Source of the DNA: Curvularia sp. ZM96
Taxonomy: Eukaryota > Ascomycota > Dothideomycetes > Pleosporales > Pleosporaceae
NCBI GenBank assembly: GCA_022457065.1
Contig: JAJGBQ010000001.1
Coordinates: forward strand, 6,944,001-7,008,000
Direction: 5' to 3'
Length of the DNA: 64,000 bases
Positions within the stretch are counted from its first letter, which is position 1, and each line of letters starts with the position of its first letter. A program made the translations under genes and the position numbers. This document shows positions 22,141 through 32,597 of this stretch, in pieces. The notes beneath the pieces were generated by a model. The model ran no database searches. It was not told where the DNA came from and was given only the letters and a program-made list of their open reading frames with translations.

Positions 22141-23980
22141 AGGGACTTGTTTGGGGTGAAGCCTGTTGCGTTCCTTGGGGAGCGCTGTGAGTGAAGGGGA
22201 GCTGATGCGTCGCGGCGAGGGTCACTCACACCGCCCGAATGCGTTTTTTGTCGAGTATCACGATTGCATTAGTGACAGGGGAGATTCTCTTGTATGTGCG
22301 CCGATGATAGCAATAGGGCGCGCGATGCCGACGGGCGGTTGGGTGGGCGTCGTGTTGTTGTGAATAGATGATCGCAGGCTAGGTGCGCGATGCACCAACA
22401 AAGCAGATGTCGAAATGGGCGCAAACAACGAAAGTATCAATGGCGACCCTCTCGAAGCTTTACGGAGAGGTGGGAAGGTCAAAATGGAACGATGATGCTG
22501 AAGGCGTGTGGATGATGGGGAGCGCGGCGTTGGGGTTCGTGGACCTAGTGTTGGCTCACCCAATCCTAACCGCGCTAAAACCCAGCACGAATTTAGCACA
22601 GGGAACGCTTCTTCAACGCAGCATTCACGACAACAACGAATGCGCTTTATTTCTCAACATTAAACAGTTCAATATGCATCAAAAAGTCGAAAAAACGAAG
22701 TCGACATGTGCTTTGGGCAAATTCCGCAACTTTTCGGGAGTCTTCCGGCAAGTCCTCGACCGCTATTTGAGTCCTCTCTTTTTCTCTTGCAGCCCTTCCT
22801 GCTGTCGGTTCCTGCATGATCGACATGCGGCTCTAAAAGCTTAACGCGTTTAGAGCTCGCTGGCATCTGTGGGGAAGGCGAACCATGCACGTGCGCCACG
22901 TGCCAGGACGACTCCATCCAGCGAACCCCTTGATGGCGACGCGCGCGACGAATTGTGTCTGGTTTTTTTTCTGCCGTTTTCTGTTTGTACCTTTATTCTT
23001 CTAACAATTATACTTGGAAGCGTATGCGAGTGAACCCTAGCACCATCAGACAACCCATTATGAACGTACTGCAACCACAAGCGAGCTACTCCGAAAAAAA
23101 TATCAAACACAATCGCTGTGATGGTTTTTAGTAGCTACTGAACCGACGTGTTCTTCCTGGAGTGGTGGTAAGTTGCGTTGTGCCTAAGTGCAGTCATGTC
23201 GTGATGCGACGAACATCGCTATTTCGGTCAATGGAGAGCAACTACCATTCGTAGCGCATCCTGTCAGAAACATTTTTGCACTCCTCAGGCTTTTAATGAG
23301 AAAGAAGGGACAATGCCAGAAAATAAGAAGTCTTTCGATTTATACCATGTCGAGGAGAGTATTGTCGATGACTTGAGAGTGCCGATACACTCATCGCCAG
23401 CAGCGACGCATTTCTATTCAAACAACTTGTCTTTCTGGGCTGTCAGTCAACATCTCGTGCCGGTGCAAGCGACCGTAACTCGTTCAGATATTTCTCGGCC
23501 TTACTGAACAGATTTTTTACCATTTTCATTTTATTCTCCAACGGCTTACACGCCCTTAACGCTCTTGACGCTCTTGACGCTATCACAGCGCAGAGCCTCT
23601 CACAAAGTTACCAGAAAATCAACACCGATGTTTATGCAGAAACACGGAACGACTCAAAGTCTTTTCAATCTTGTTTTATAGAGCCTGGGTAAATTCCTCA
23701 TATTTTCATGTTGTGAGTGTTTCTCAAGAGCTCCTCCGAGTTATCCGCCGCTATCCCACCTCAAGTTCGCAGAACACCGAACCCCGCATTTGGCCATAGC
23801 TCTCCCAAACGTCATCGGCTGCTGCAGCTCCGCAGATGCCCACCCAAAGGCGATTAGCAATTATCGTCTGGACTCTCGTAGGCAGACTGAATTCGATCTA
23901 ATAATCTCCACGTGCACCCTCTTGTCCTCGGGCAAACTCGCAGTGGTTTATAACCTGTCTTCATCCCCACTAGAGACAGC
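22141..23980. other. Divergent promoter region between the yta7 and SSADH genes
   Basis: 1.8 kb without a convincing gene. The 153-codon frame at 22383-22844 has no motif and no conserved character. A short near-repeat (GCTCTTGAC twice) lies near 23560. The bidirectional promoters of both flanking genes should be here. Confidence 0.4.
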
Positions 23981-25737
23981 ATGCGTTCTTTTGTATCTGC
24001 AACCCGATCACTTGCACGACAGCCAGCCTGCAGAAATAGCTTTCAAAAGAGGTCATTACCATTGATCATTTCGAGAGGATACGCAAATATGGGCCATTCA
24101 GTACCACCTGTATGCTAACAGCTTCTTCTCAATTACTGCCATGGTTAGACTAACACTATACAAAGCTCAATGACAAGTCGTTGTTGAAGAACCAGACATA
24201 TGTCAACGGAGAATGGATAGACGCAAAGTCAGGCAAGACCTTCGAGGTCCATGGTAACTTCGTTGTTCTCCCTCGTCTGAGCCGTTTCTAAAAACATTGC
24301 AGACCCGGCAACGGGCAAGCTTATTGGCACAATGCCTGAGATGGATCGCGCCGACACCGAAGCTGCAATTGCTGCCGCAGCAGCAGCCCTTCCTTCATTC
24401 CGCAAAACCACCGGTCGCGAGCGCTCTCGCATGCTACGGAAATGGTACCAGCTCATGATGGATAATGCAGAGGACCTGGCGAAGCTGATAACATGGGAGA
24501 ATGGAAAGCCCATGGCAGATGCGAAAGGCGAGGTCAATTACGCGGCGGGTTTCTATGAGTGGTTCGCGGAAGAGGCGCCGCGCCTTTACGGAACCACTAT
24601 CCCAGCATCAATTGCCGGTAACAGAGTGTTTACCATCAAGGAGCCGGTGGGCGTTGTCGGACTGATAACACCGTAAGAATTCAAGCATGTTTGAAAGAGC
24701 GTATGGCTAATCTGCATAGATGGAACTTCCCAGCTGCCATGATTACAAGAAAGATCGGCCCAGCCCTGGCTGCTGGCTGCACAGTCGTTGCCAAGTCCCC
24801 CGGCGAGACACCTTTTACTGCTGCTGCTCTGGCCGAGCTTGCACACCGCGCAGGAATTCCAAAGGGTGTAGTCAACTTGGTTACTGCGCTCAAAAACACC
24901 GCGGAGGTGGGCGAAACGATCACATCAAGCAAGACAGTCAAGAAAGTCTCCTTTACCGGGTCCACGGGCGTAGGAAAGATTCTCATGAAGCAATCCTCCG
25001 ACACCTTGAAGAAACTCTCTTTCGAACTCGGCGGAAACGCACCATTCATCGTCTTTGACGACGCCGATCTCGAATCCGCGGTAAATGGAGCTATCGCATC
25101 CAAGTTCCGTTCTTCAGGCCAGACATGCGTGTGCGCCAACAGAATCTACGTGCAATCAGGCATCTACGACGACTTCTGCACAAAATTCACCGAAAAGGTC
25201 AAGAACTTCAAGGTCGGCAATGGATACGAAGAGGGCATCACACACGGCCCTCTTATCCACGACCGCGCCGTATCCAAAGTAGACGCTCACGTTCAAGACG
25301 CCGTCAAAAACGGAGCCAAGATCCTCCACGGAGGACAGAAGCTTCCTGATCTTGGAGCAAACTTTTACCAGCCTACCGTTCTTCGTGACATGACCAAGGA
25401 CATGCAGCTCGCCAAGGACGAGACTTTTGGCCCTGTAGCCGGCCTCTTCCCCTTCGACACCGAAGCCGACGTCGTCAAGCTCGCCAACGCTGCCGACGTA
25501 GGACTTGCCGGTTACTTCTTCAGCCGGGATATCCAGCGCGTGTACAGAGTGGCCGAGGCATTGGAGGTTGGTATGGTGGGCGTCAACACCGGTCTCATCT
25601 CAGATGTTGCTGCGCCGTTTGGTGGTGTCAAGGAGTCTGGGTTTGGAAGAGAAGGAAGCCACTTGGGTATTGATGAGTACGTTGTTACCAAGACCATCAC
25701 CATGGGCGGAAATGGTCAGCCGCTGCAGGGCGAGTAA
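23981..25737 (+). CDS. uga2: Mitochondrial succinate-semialdehyde dehydrogenase (NAD(P)+)
   Basis: Four exons, 23981-24109, 24166-24253, 24303-24672 and 24720-25737; introns of 56, 49 and 47 nt in phases 0, 1 and 2; 534 aa. The first exon gives MRSFVSATRSLARQPACRNS, an Arg/Ser-rich, acid-free presequence typical of mitochondrial import, so the start at 23981 is preferred over the in-frame ATG at 24089. The aldehyde dehydrogenase fold is complete: ITPWNFPAAMITRKIGPALA, the NAD-site GSTGVGK, the catalytic Glu in FELGGNAPF and the catalytic Cys in SGQTCVCANR. The C-terminal GGVKESGFGREGS motif matches the GabD/SSADH subgroup. The enzyme oxidises succinate semialdehyde to succinate in the GABA shunt. 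It runs tail to tail towards RPS2, and a TIR element has inserted in the gap. Confidence 0.93.
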
Positions 25738-25949
25738 GGGGAATTAAAATGAACAAGCTGTGCTAAGGCTCTAGTGAGAGGAGGAATTGAACACATTATA
25801 AATTGTGAATTCTCATTCATCCCTAAGCTGACACTGCCATTGATCATGTAAATGAGTGTGCAGTAGTGCTGGTGACTTAAATGAACTAGCTAAATCTTTA
25901 CTGCCAGGGCCACACAAAAAGTATCATCAAAGCTCTTGCAAGTCTAATA

Positions 25950-26008
25950 ACATCCCTCCCTATGTTACCGGACACAATGTGTAATCGGACAAAACTACTA
26001 TTTTGACA
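25950..26008 (+). repeat. Left terminal inverted repeat
   Basis: The outer 12 bp are identical to the reverse complement of the right end. Inner blocks TTACCGGAC and GGACAAA are shared. Several C-to-T type differences from the right end (for example TAATCGGAC against TGACCGGAC) suggest point-mutation decay. Confidence 0.85.
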
Positions 26009-26771
26009 CATCAATTTTTCCCTCGCGAATCTATTGCGTTACAGCCATAAAACAATTATATTCTAGCTATTTCTGCTCTAGCAATTGCCTTGTAATAAAG
26101 AATTTACTATGGTTTCAACCATGTTGTGGATGATTCTGTTAACGACGTTAAGAGTTGCTTCAGTAAATCTCCCCTGTATAATAACCGCTGCTAGGCTTTC
26201 TACAAAACCCAAGATCATATCATGAATATTCTACTTTAAGAGAATACAATCATAAGTTTTAGAGATAATAATTCGTCAGGAATGATTATTCCGAGCATGA
26301 CCGAGTAGAGAGGAATTTTCTCAGCGTTATGGGCCTTGGCGTTTGAATCTGATATAGATTAGCGTAGTTCTATAGTACCGTAGTAAGCCAATATATTATT
26401 TTAGGCACTGTACCTCTCTAAACACTATACCGCTTTAAGAATGGCTGTGCTGCTAACTTTGCAGCCGTTAATGCTGCGGCTACTTATGGCTCACCTTGTA
26501 AGTAGTTATATCCCTAGCTTGAGCATCGTAATATGGGAGGGACAATAGTCAATAACTGTGTTGTATTGGCTATGGACTGCGGCACAGAGTAATGCCTATT
26601 TCACTAGGCGATTACTAACACACTGTGCAAACGCCTGTGTAAACAAACACTACGTACCCTGTCTCCTATAATATCAATTTGTTACAACCAAGAGGTCCCA
26701 TAACTCCGCCTATGTTTCCAATGTCACCCAGTACCTTCAGCAACCCTTGCATTCCTCTCAAAACCATCCAT

Positions 26772-28139
26772 TCAGTGCTTCTTTCTCAAGTGTCGGCGAA
26801 CATCTCCGCTGCGGCTGTATGTCTTCGGGTACGACTTTGGACTAATGTTCGCCAGTTGTTGCAAAGTAAGCTTCTGCGATCCACGCCACAAGTTATTGAG
26901 ACATTGCGGACAGTAGAATTCCCCATCTTTGGATGGATACTTCCGTCTCGGCGCGAGCCAATTCTTGTCGGGATCATTGTAAACCTTGTAGCTCATGGTT
27001 ACCAGTGTAACGTAGGGTTCGGAAGCTGCTGGAGAAGCAGCCAGTCCAAGATGCTCATCATCGGGCATCATTCGGTTCGAGCAGGTCTGTTGCATAGCCA
27101 CTCCACTGCGACGTCTGTCAACTAATGGCCAATGTAAACCTTGAAAATGGCTACTGACCCAAACGGTGCGTCCTGCACGTTGTGTGTGGTAAGAGAGGAA
27201 TGCTGCAGAGCTTTCGTCAAGTTTCCGTTTTCGTCCATATTAGAAATGGCATCTTGAGGCCAGGCATCGAAATCCGAGCTATGCTGCTGTTCAAGGGGGC
27301 CTTCACGATCGATAAAGGCTAGAGAAGATTTAGGTCAACCACTCCTTAGTAATTCTATGATGTAGTGACCAACCATCTCCTTCCAGATCCTGATTATGCA
27401 GTGGATACCTGATGAACGAATCACGTTCACCTGGGAACTGTGATGCATAATCATGCATATCGACTGGAAATTGATCTCCCGAGCTTTTGAAAAGGTCAGA
27501 GACAAATAAGACCACAAATTCAGCATCTGCTGATTAGAGGTCAAACAGGTTGCAGACAAGATGTCTGCTGAGCTTAGCAGGACGCTGCATCGATGTCTAA
27601 ATCAATGCCGCGGAGCCTATGGCGGAGACGACGTGATGTTCACGGTGCCAAAGCGCAGTCTTTTACCTCGAATCCTCTGAGAAAGCTTATGCCATGGCTC
27701 TACTTCACTGTGTTTGCGGTACAGTATCCCATTTGCCTTTGTACTCTGTACTGCTCAATCTGCGCCGGCCGCTTCGTCCCATTGCGACATTTAGTGTTGT
27801 TATTTTCAAGTCGCTTTCTCAGAGGGGGGACGTTTTCTTGCTATGATAGCAGTTGTCTCCAGTTGATCTTCTTGCGTGGAGAGTGTGGGATATGATTGTG
27901 GTGGTATCGTCGCTAATCCACTCTCCGGAACCTGCAACTACTGGTAATGTTTAAAAAAAAGTGGGGATAAGAAAATACCTAGCATTATAAGTCAAAGACC
28001 ATGTGTCGTTGGAATAATTCATCATCGCCTCGTCTTGGACACCGAGTGTTCCGTGCTCTTCTGGGGTTGAGTCGTGATCGAGGGCATTGAAACCAAAATT
28101 AGAGTTGCCTTCACTGTTCCCGAGATTGACCCAGGCCAT
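26772..28139 (-). CDS. Cargo gene of the TIR element: protein with zinc-finger-like C-terminus (partial exon model)
   Basis: Phase-consistent exons are readable at both ends. 5' part: exon 28139-27979 (MAWVNLGNSEGNSNFGFNAL...), a 58-nt intron, and an exon from 27920. 3' part: an exon ending at 27374 (core DMHDYASQFPGERDSFIR), a 55-nt intron, exon 27318-27159, a 53-nt intron (GTCAGT...GCAG), and the last exon 27105-26772. The middle, about 27380-27800, could not be joined without a stop, so it holds further introns or a lesion. The last exon ends with FYCPQC, an insert of about 33 residues, then YSRSGDVRRHLRKKH, which resembles a C2H2 zinc finger whose CxxC and HxxxxH halves are separated. A DNA- or RNA-binding role is inference. 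No transposase motif is present. The correctly spliced 3' introns suggest the gene was functional recently. Confidence 0.5.
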
Positions 28140-28322
28140 ATTCCAATTGCAATCAAATTCCGGTGCTAAAGAAGAAGAAACTCTAATTCAAAGGGAAAAG
28201 AGTGAGCAAAGAGGAAATAGAATGTCGTGTTGGAGAGGCACATCAGCCTGAAAGTTTATACGCGTTCAGCTGCGCTGATGGCGCGTTAGAGCGGGGGTTG
28301 CCAACTGTTTGCCACCTTGCAA

Positions 28323-28360
28323 CTTGCGTGTCCACGTGCAGCTTGCGTGTCCACGTGCAG
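28323..28360. repeat. Tandem 19-bp repeat, each copy with a CACGTG core
   Basis: The unit CTTGCGTGTCCACGTGCAG occurs twice without a break or mismatch (28323-28341 and 28342-28360). Each copy carries the palindrome CACGTG, the E-box bound by bHLH factors. It lies 184-221 bp upstream of the cargo-gene start on the - strand, a position suited to an upstream activating site; that role is inference. Confidence 0.7.
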
Positions 28361-28805
28361 CTCGATCGCGCTTCCAGCTCAGAGACATCGGGTTAGGCTG
28401 CTTAGAAGTAAAAGAAGGACGAGTGGCGGTCAAAGACCTATGTTAGGTAAGATGGTTGAGAGTTTGGGCAGCAAGCTGCCGGACGGCGTCCTGCACGAAA
28501 AGTGGTAATTAAGCTTCCCACTTTTTGCTACTCATAAGGCGGCTTGGCAAAGAGCGGAGGGAATGTTCTTAGGAGGGACTAGGCCGAAGCAGATTCTGCT
28601 AATTTGCACAAGTTATATTAGTAGGAGGAAGGGAAGTCTATTACTTTACAAAGAAGGCGCTGTATAAATCAGGCTCGGGGGCGACTATGCGAACGTAATT
28701 TTTAGGAAAGGGTGGATTATAGATATCTAGCATTAGCTAGAACAGACTATTTTATAGAATTATAGCAATACCTGTTGTGCGTATAGGTTTTCTAGTTACT
28801 AAAAG

Positions 28806-28864
28806 TCAAAGTACTAATGGTTTGTCCGGTCACAGGGGGGGTCCGGTAATTCAGGGAGGGATGT
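28806..28864 (-). repeat. Right terminal inverted repeat
   Basis: Read on the - strand it begins ACATCCCTCCCTGAATTACC, matching the left end. It appears better preserved (more GC-rich) than the left copy and is followed by TA at 28865-28866. Confidence 0.85.
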
Positions 28865-29194
28865 TAACATGTTTCCCGAGATTCATACTGTCCGCATATC
28901 TACATGTCTTGCTCGAAACCCCAAGGTAGACAGAGGTATGACATCAAATACCTCCAAGCTGCAAGCAGATCATGACCATTGCCAGGCCAGTTGCAACCGA
29001 ATCACCGAAGCGGGGTCCGACATTTCGAAAATCACACATGGAAACCAAAACCTCAGGTCATCATTGAAAGTTGTTCATTTTCATGCCAGTTTACCCAGCA
29101 CTATCGTTGGATACATACGTGAGGTGCTGAATGTAATGCCCCGCGCCATAACCCAGGAATGCTAGAAAAGACCCATGTCACCCAAAAACACCCT
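28865..29194. other. Short gap between the TIR element and the RPS2 gene
   Basis: 330 bp, presumably the RPS2 3' untranslated region and terminator. Nothing else was seen. Confidence 0.4.
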
Positions 29195-30085
29195 CTAGTA
29201 CCTCTTGCCCTCACGGAGAATGTCGCTGTACTCCTCAAGCGGTGAGGGGCGGAGAGCGTTCTCTTTCCACAGGTTGGGAGTAAGGAAGCCGTAGGTGTGG
29301 GCGACGGCAACGAAGGTAGCCTTCAGGGTGTTCTCAAGGGTCTTGGTGGAACCGGAAGAGGCAGTGTAGACGTCCGAGACACCAGCCAGCTGCAAGAGAC
29401 GCTTGACAGCGGGCGAAGCGACAAGGCCAGTACCGCGGGGAGCGGGGATGAGACGGACAGTGACGGAACCGCACTTTCCGCTCTCCTTGGTGGGCAGCGA
29501 GTGGGGCTCACCGAGGTTGGTACCCCAGTAACCTCTTCGGATGGGGACGACGGAGAGCTTGGCAATGATGATGGCAGCGCGGATAGCAGTTGCGACTTCC
29601 TTGGAGGTCTTGATACCGAGACCAACGTGACCCTCGGAGTCACCAATGACAACGATGGCCTTGAAGCGGGTACGCTGACCGGCACGGGTCTGCTTCTGGA
29701 CGGGCTTGATCTTCATGACCTCGTCCTTGAGCTTGGGGAGGAAGAAGTCAACGACCTGGTACTCCTTGATGGGGAGAGAGTGGAGGTAGCTATATGCTGT
29801 CAGCCGCTTCTCTCGTAATTCTGTCGTTCTGAACAACGTACATCTCCTCCATGCTCTTAATCTTGCCAGCCTTTACGAGACGGCCGAGCTTGGTGACGGG
29901 CTGCCATTCCTTCTCCTGTACCAATTGTCAATTTCCCGCAAGATCTCCCTTGAGCAGCTGTATTTGCGTACTTCAGACTTTCCGCCACGGCGGCCACGGC
30001 CACGGCCACGACCACGTCCACGGTCACCACCGCGGTCTCCACGAGAACCGAATCCGCCGCGAGCGGGGGCAGGAGCGTCAGCCAT
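29195..30085 (-). CDS. rps2: 40S ribosomal protein S2 (uS5)
   Basis: Three exons, 30085-29972, 29915-29842 and 29789-29195; introns of 56 nt (phase 0) and 52 nt (phase 2); 260 aa, the usual eukaryotic length. The N-terminus has the Arg-Gly repeat tail (GGDRGRGRGRGRGRRGGKSE) typical of eukaryotic uS5. The S5 double-stranded RNA-binding motif (TRFKAIVVIGDSEGHVGLG) and the C-terminal S5 domain (GSVTVRLIPAPRGTGLVAS) are complete. The protein is part of the small ribosomal subunit near the mRNA entry channel and supports decoding fidelity. A probable 48-nt intron in the 5' leader (30166-30119, GTACGC...CCAG with branch site GCTAATC) would be in keeping with fungal ribosomal-protein genes. It is divergent from the Atg28-like gene. 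Confidence 0.97.
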
Positions 30086-30755
30086 TTTGTATGTCGGGTG
30101 GGGTATACGGCTGCTGAACTGGCGATTAGCGACTGTTGATGGCAATGAGAGGGCTGGAGAGCGTACGATTTGGTATTTCCTGGAGTTAGTGCTGTTGTCG
30201 CGAAGTCGCTCAAGTCGCGAAATTGGTGGGAATTCGGGCTTTCGTTTAGCTTGTGGGTAAAATGGCGCTAACCTATAGGGTACTAGCGCGGGCAGTGCGA
30301 TGCTCGCCGACAGACGCAAGTTGAACTTGGACTCAAATCAGACAAGGAAAGTCTTTATTTTGCGAGCTGTGCTCAGCATCTCTAGAACATTTCCTTTGTC
30401 TTTGCCAACGCATGCTTTTGAAAGAGCAAGATATTGGAAAACCCTGGGCCACTAAGCAAGACCCATAGAAATATTCCGACAGTTTCCTTATCTCCTAGCA
30501 CAAAATTCAACAGAGTGATATACTTCACTTCGCATACCCTGAGGAAGTGCTGTATACTGATAACACCTTTCATCGCCGTTGCTGCATTTTCCAGGTTGGT
30601 CGTCACTCTCGGCTGACTAAGACCACTGGACGCGCACGACTCGTTCACATGTCAGTGGTGTCTCTTGCATCACGCGAACAACCCCAGAAACAAACACTCA
30701 GCATCTCAGCTCCGACCTTGTTGCAACCGAAATTATATTCTAATGGTGAATCATA
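30086..30755. other. Divergent promoter between RPS2 and the Atg28-like gene
   Basis: It includes the RPS2 leader with its probable 48-nt intron (30119-30166). No further feature was recognised. Confidence 0.5.
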
Positions 30756-32213
30756 ATGTCCATCTTGAACTCAGTACTAGGCTCCCTCTCGCCCCCGCGA
30801 GGGTTTAGAAAGTCGTTTGAAGACCCGCACGCGCGCGAACATGAGCTCCCAGCGTACAACTCCCCATCGTCTCCACGTATCCCACCTCCCGTAACATCCT
30901 CAGTACTATGGGCCGCGCCAAAAGCAAATGTTCCTCTACAACCTCGAGTTCCCGATGACTTGCTGGCCCTGCAGCGGCGAGCTCGGCACCTTGAACAACA
31001 ACTACAAGAGCTGCTCGATGCGCAGGCGGATGGTTTGATGGCTGGTTTAGGCGCAGAAAGCACAATACCGGATGACTTGGTGTCGAATGGTAGTACAACG
31101 CCAACTGTGAGCAGTGTCAGGTCCAGTGACAGGAGCGCGGAGAACGGAGAGACACGGCCTAAGCCTCGGCGGAAGAAGGTCGGACTGCAAGCAGCACGAC
31201 ATGGTATATCTAGGCGAATGAAGCAACTCGCTAGTATCAAGGCTGAGGAGCTAGATCTGCTAGACGAAGATTTGAGGAAAGTACAGAGTACAGTAGAGAA
31301 GACAGAGGCATGGAGCCAGAAGCGCACACGACTCGAGAAGAAGATCCGCGAAATAGAGGGTCAAGATGCTGGTGCAAAGACACGTAGCTTACAGACAGAA
31401 GCCTCGAAGCTCGAACAAGAAATACGACAGAAGGAAGAGGAGCTGTGGGCACTTAAGCGACGGCATCGACGAGTGCTGGACGAGTTGACTGATACTGAGA
31501 ATTCCATGGAAGCCAAAATAGCGTCTTACAAGACATCACTGTCATTGTTGGATCGCGAAGTCTCCAACTTTCTTGCAAAACCCGCGGATCCCGACCACGT
31601 GCCAATATCCTCCTCACCATACCCCACTCTTCCCGCAAAGCGGCGAACACTCGAAATGGCGCGCGAGTATTGGCAGGATGAATACACCAGACTAGCCGAG
31701 AAATGTGAAGCGGTCGATACCGATCGTGGAGCGCTTGACGAGGGAGCGCAGCTATGGTCGGACGTGATGAAGAAGGTGGCAGACTACGAAACAAGTCTGC
31801 AAAACTACATGCAACAAATAGGGCGAAAGGACTCTCCCGAGCCATCCAAGCTTCTCGAGCAAATGGACAGCACTATCGTCTACTTAGAAAAGAAGCTAGA
31901 GTTTGCTTCTTCGCGGAGTTGGAATTTGTTGGTTTGCGCTATTGGAGCAGAGCTAGAGGCTTTCATGCAAGGTAAAGACATGCTAGAGGAGGCTCTGGGG
32001 TCGAAAAGGAAAGGCAAGGAGAAGGCTACAGAATCCCTGTTGGATCAGGATGGATTCCAGGCTGGTCAGGCGGAAGAGATGACGGGCTCCGCCATTCGGA
32101 TCAGCCCATCTTCGAAACAACCAACCCCGCCCAAGCAACAATATTTCGATTCGGAAGATGACGATCCTGATCCCGAACTCTTAATTTCGCACCAGGATAC
32201 GGATACCGATTAA
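30756..32213 (+). CDS. Coiled-coil protein, Atg28-like
   Basis: Single exon, 485 aa. A Pro/Ser-rich N-terminus is followed by heptad-rich helices at about residues 65-95 and 145-270 (for example LEQEIRQKEEELWALKRRHR), further helices to about 430, and an acidic tail (FDSEDDDPDPELLISHQDTD). There are no catalytic motifs or membrane segments. The N-terminal motif SILNSVLGSLSPPRGFRKSF and the overall order resemble filamentous-fungal Atg28-like proteins, which scaffold the Atg17 autophagy-initiation complex; that assignment is from memory of the family and is moderate. The alternative is an unassigned cytoskeletal or septum coiled-coil protein. Confidence 0.65.
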   Translation: MSILNSVLGSLSPPRGFRKSFEDPHAREHELPAYNSPSSPRIPPPVTSSVLWAAPKANVPLQPRVPDDLLALQRRARHLEQQLQELLDAQADGLMAGLGAESTIPDDLVSNGSTTPTVSSVRSSDRSAENGETRPKPRRKKVGLQAARHGISRRMKQLASIKAEELDLLDEDLRKVQSTVEKTEAWSQKRTRLEKKIREIEGQDAGAKTRSLQTEASKLEQEIRQKEEELWALKRRHRRVLDELTDTENSMEAKIASYKTSLSLLDREVSNFLAKPADPDHVPISSSPYPTLPAKRRTLEMAREYWQDEYTRLAEKCEAVDTDRGALDEGAQLWSDVMKKVADYETSLQNYMQQIGRKDSPEPSKLLEQMDSTIVYLEKKLEFASSRSWNLLVCAIGAELEAFMQGKDMLEEALGSKRKGKEKATESLLDQDGFQAGQAEEMTGSAIRISPSSKQPTPPKQQYFDSEDDDPDPELLISHQDTDTD

Positions 32214-32597
32214 GCTCATTTTGTTGAGGTAGACCTAAACGACTTGCATGATAACTGTAATGCATTAATTCAACTGTATGACTGCTCGGTGCGATTTGCA
32301 TGACTTGATGTGACGGTGATATACCGTTTCGTGTAATCGTAAGGTTCAAGGTATGTGCTTGGATTGCACCGCTTTTAAAATCCCATAGTATGAATTTAAT
32401 GATGTACGGCGTGAAAGATGTGCGATTGTACAGTTGTTGATGACGCTTGCGTTAGCATATCGATAAGTACTTGTGGAGTAACCGGCGATAGGCCTTATTG
32501 CCGGTACTATTACTACAAAGCTCCAGCCCACTACGACCATCACCACCATGTCGCCTCGGCATAACTTGCGACATTTTTTGCAGCTCAATCCGCCAAC
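32214..32597. other. Intergenic region between tandem + strand genes
   Basis: 384 bp containing a 3' end and a promoter. No other feature was seen. Confidence 0.4.

Larger units (their letters stand above)
25950..28864. mobile_element. 2.9-kb TIR element flanked by TA dinucleotides, carrying a spliced non-transposase gene
   Basis: The ends are inverted copies: the left end begins ACATCCCTCCCT at 25950 and the right end finishes AGGGAGGGATGT at 28864. Similarity continues inward for about 60 bp (TTACCGGAC, then TGT(A/G)A, then GGACAAA). TA stands on both sides (25948-25949 and 28865-28866), the target-site mark of Tc1/mariner-class elements. The left 700 bp are AT-rich with no ORF, as expected after repeat-induced point mutation; the right 2 kb hold a multi-exon gene on the - strand. 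No DDE/D transposase frame is visible on either strand, so the element is non-autonomous or its transposase has decayed beyond reading. It sits between the convergent SSADH and RPS2 genes, disrupting neither. Confidence 0.85.

Noticed and set aside
22383..22844. 153-codon frame on +
   Set aside because: It lies in the divergent promoter between two well-supported genes and has no protein-like features.
27593..27895. 100-codon + frame in the TIR element considered as a transposase remnant
   Set aside because: No DDE/D residues, helix-turn-helix or similarity to any transposase could be seen.
29297..29818. 173-codon frame on + opposite RPS2
   Set aside because: It is the antisense shadow of the highly codon-biased RPS2 exon.
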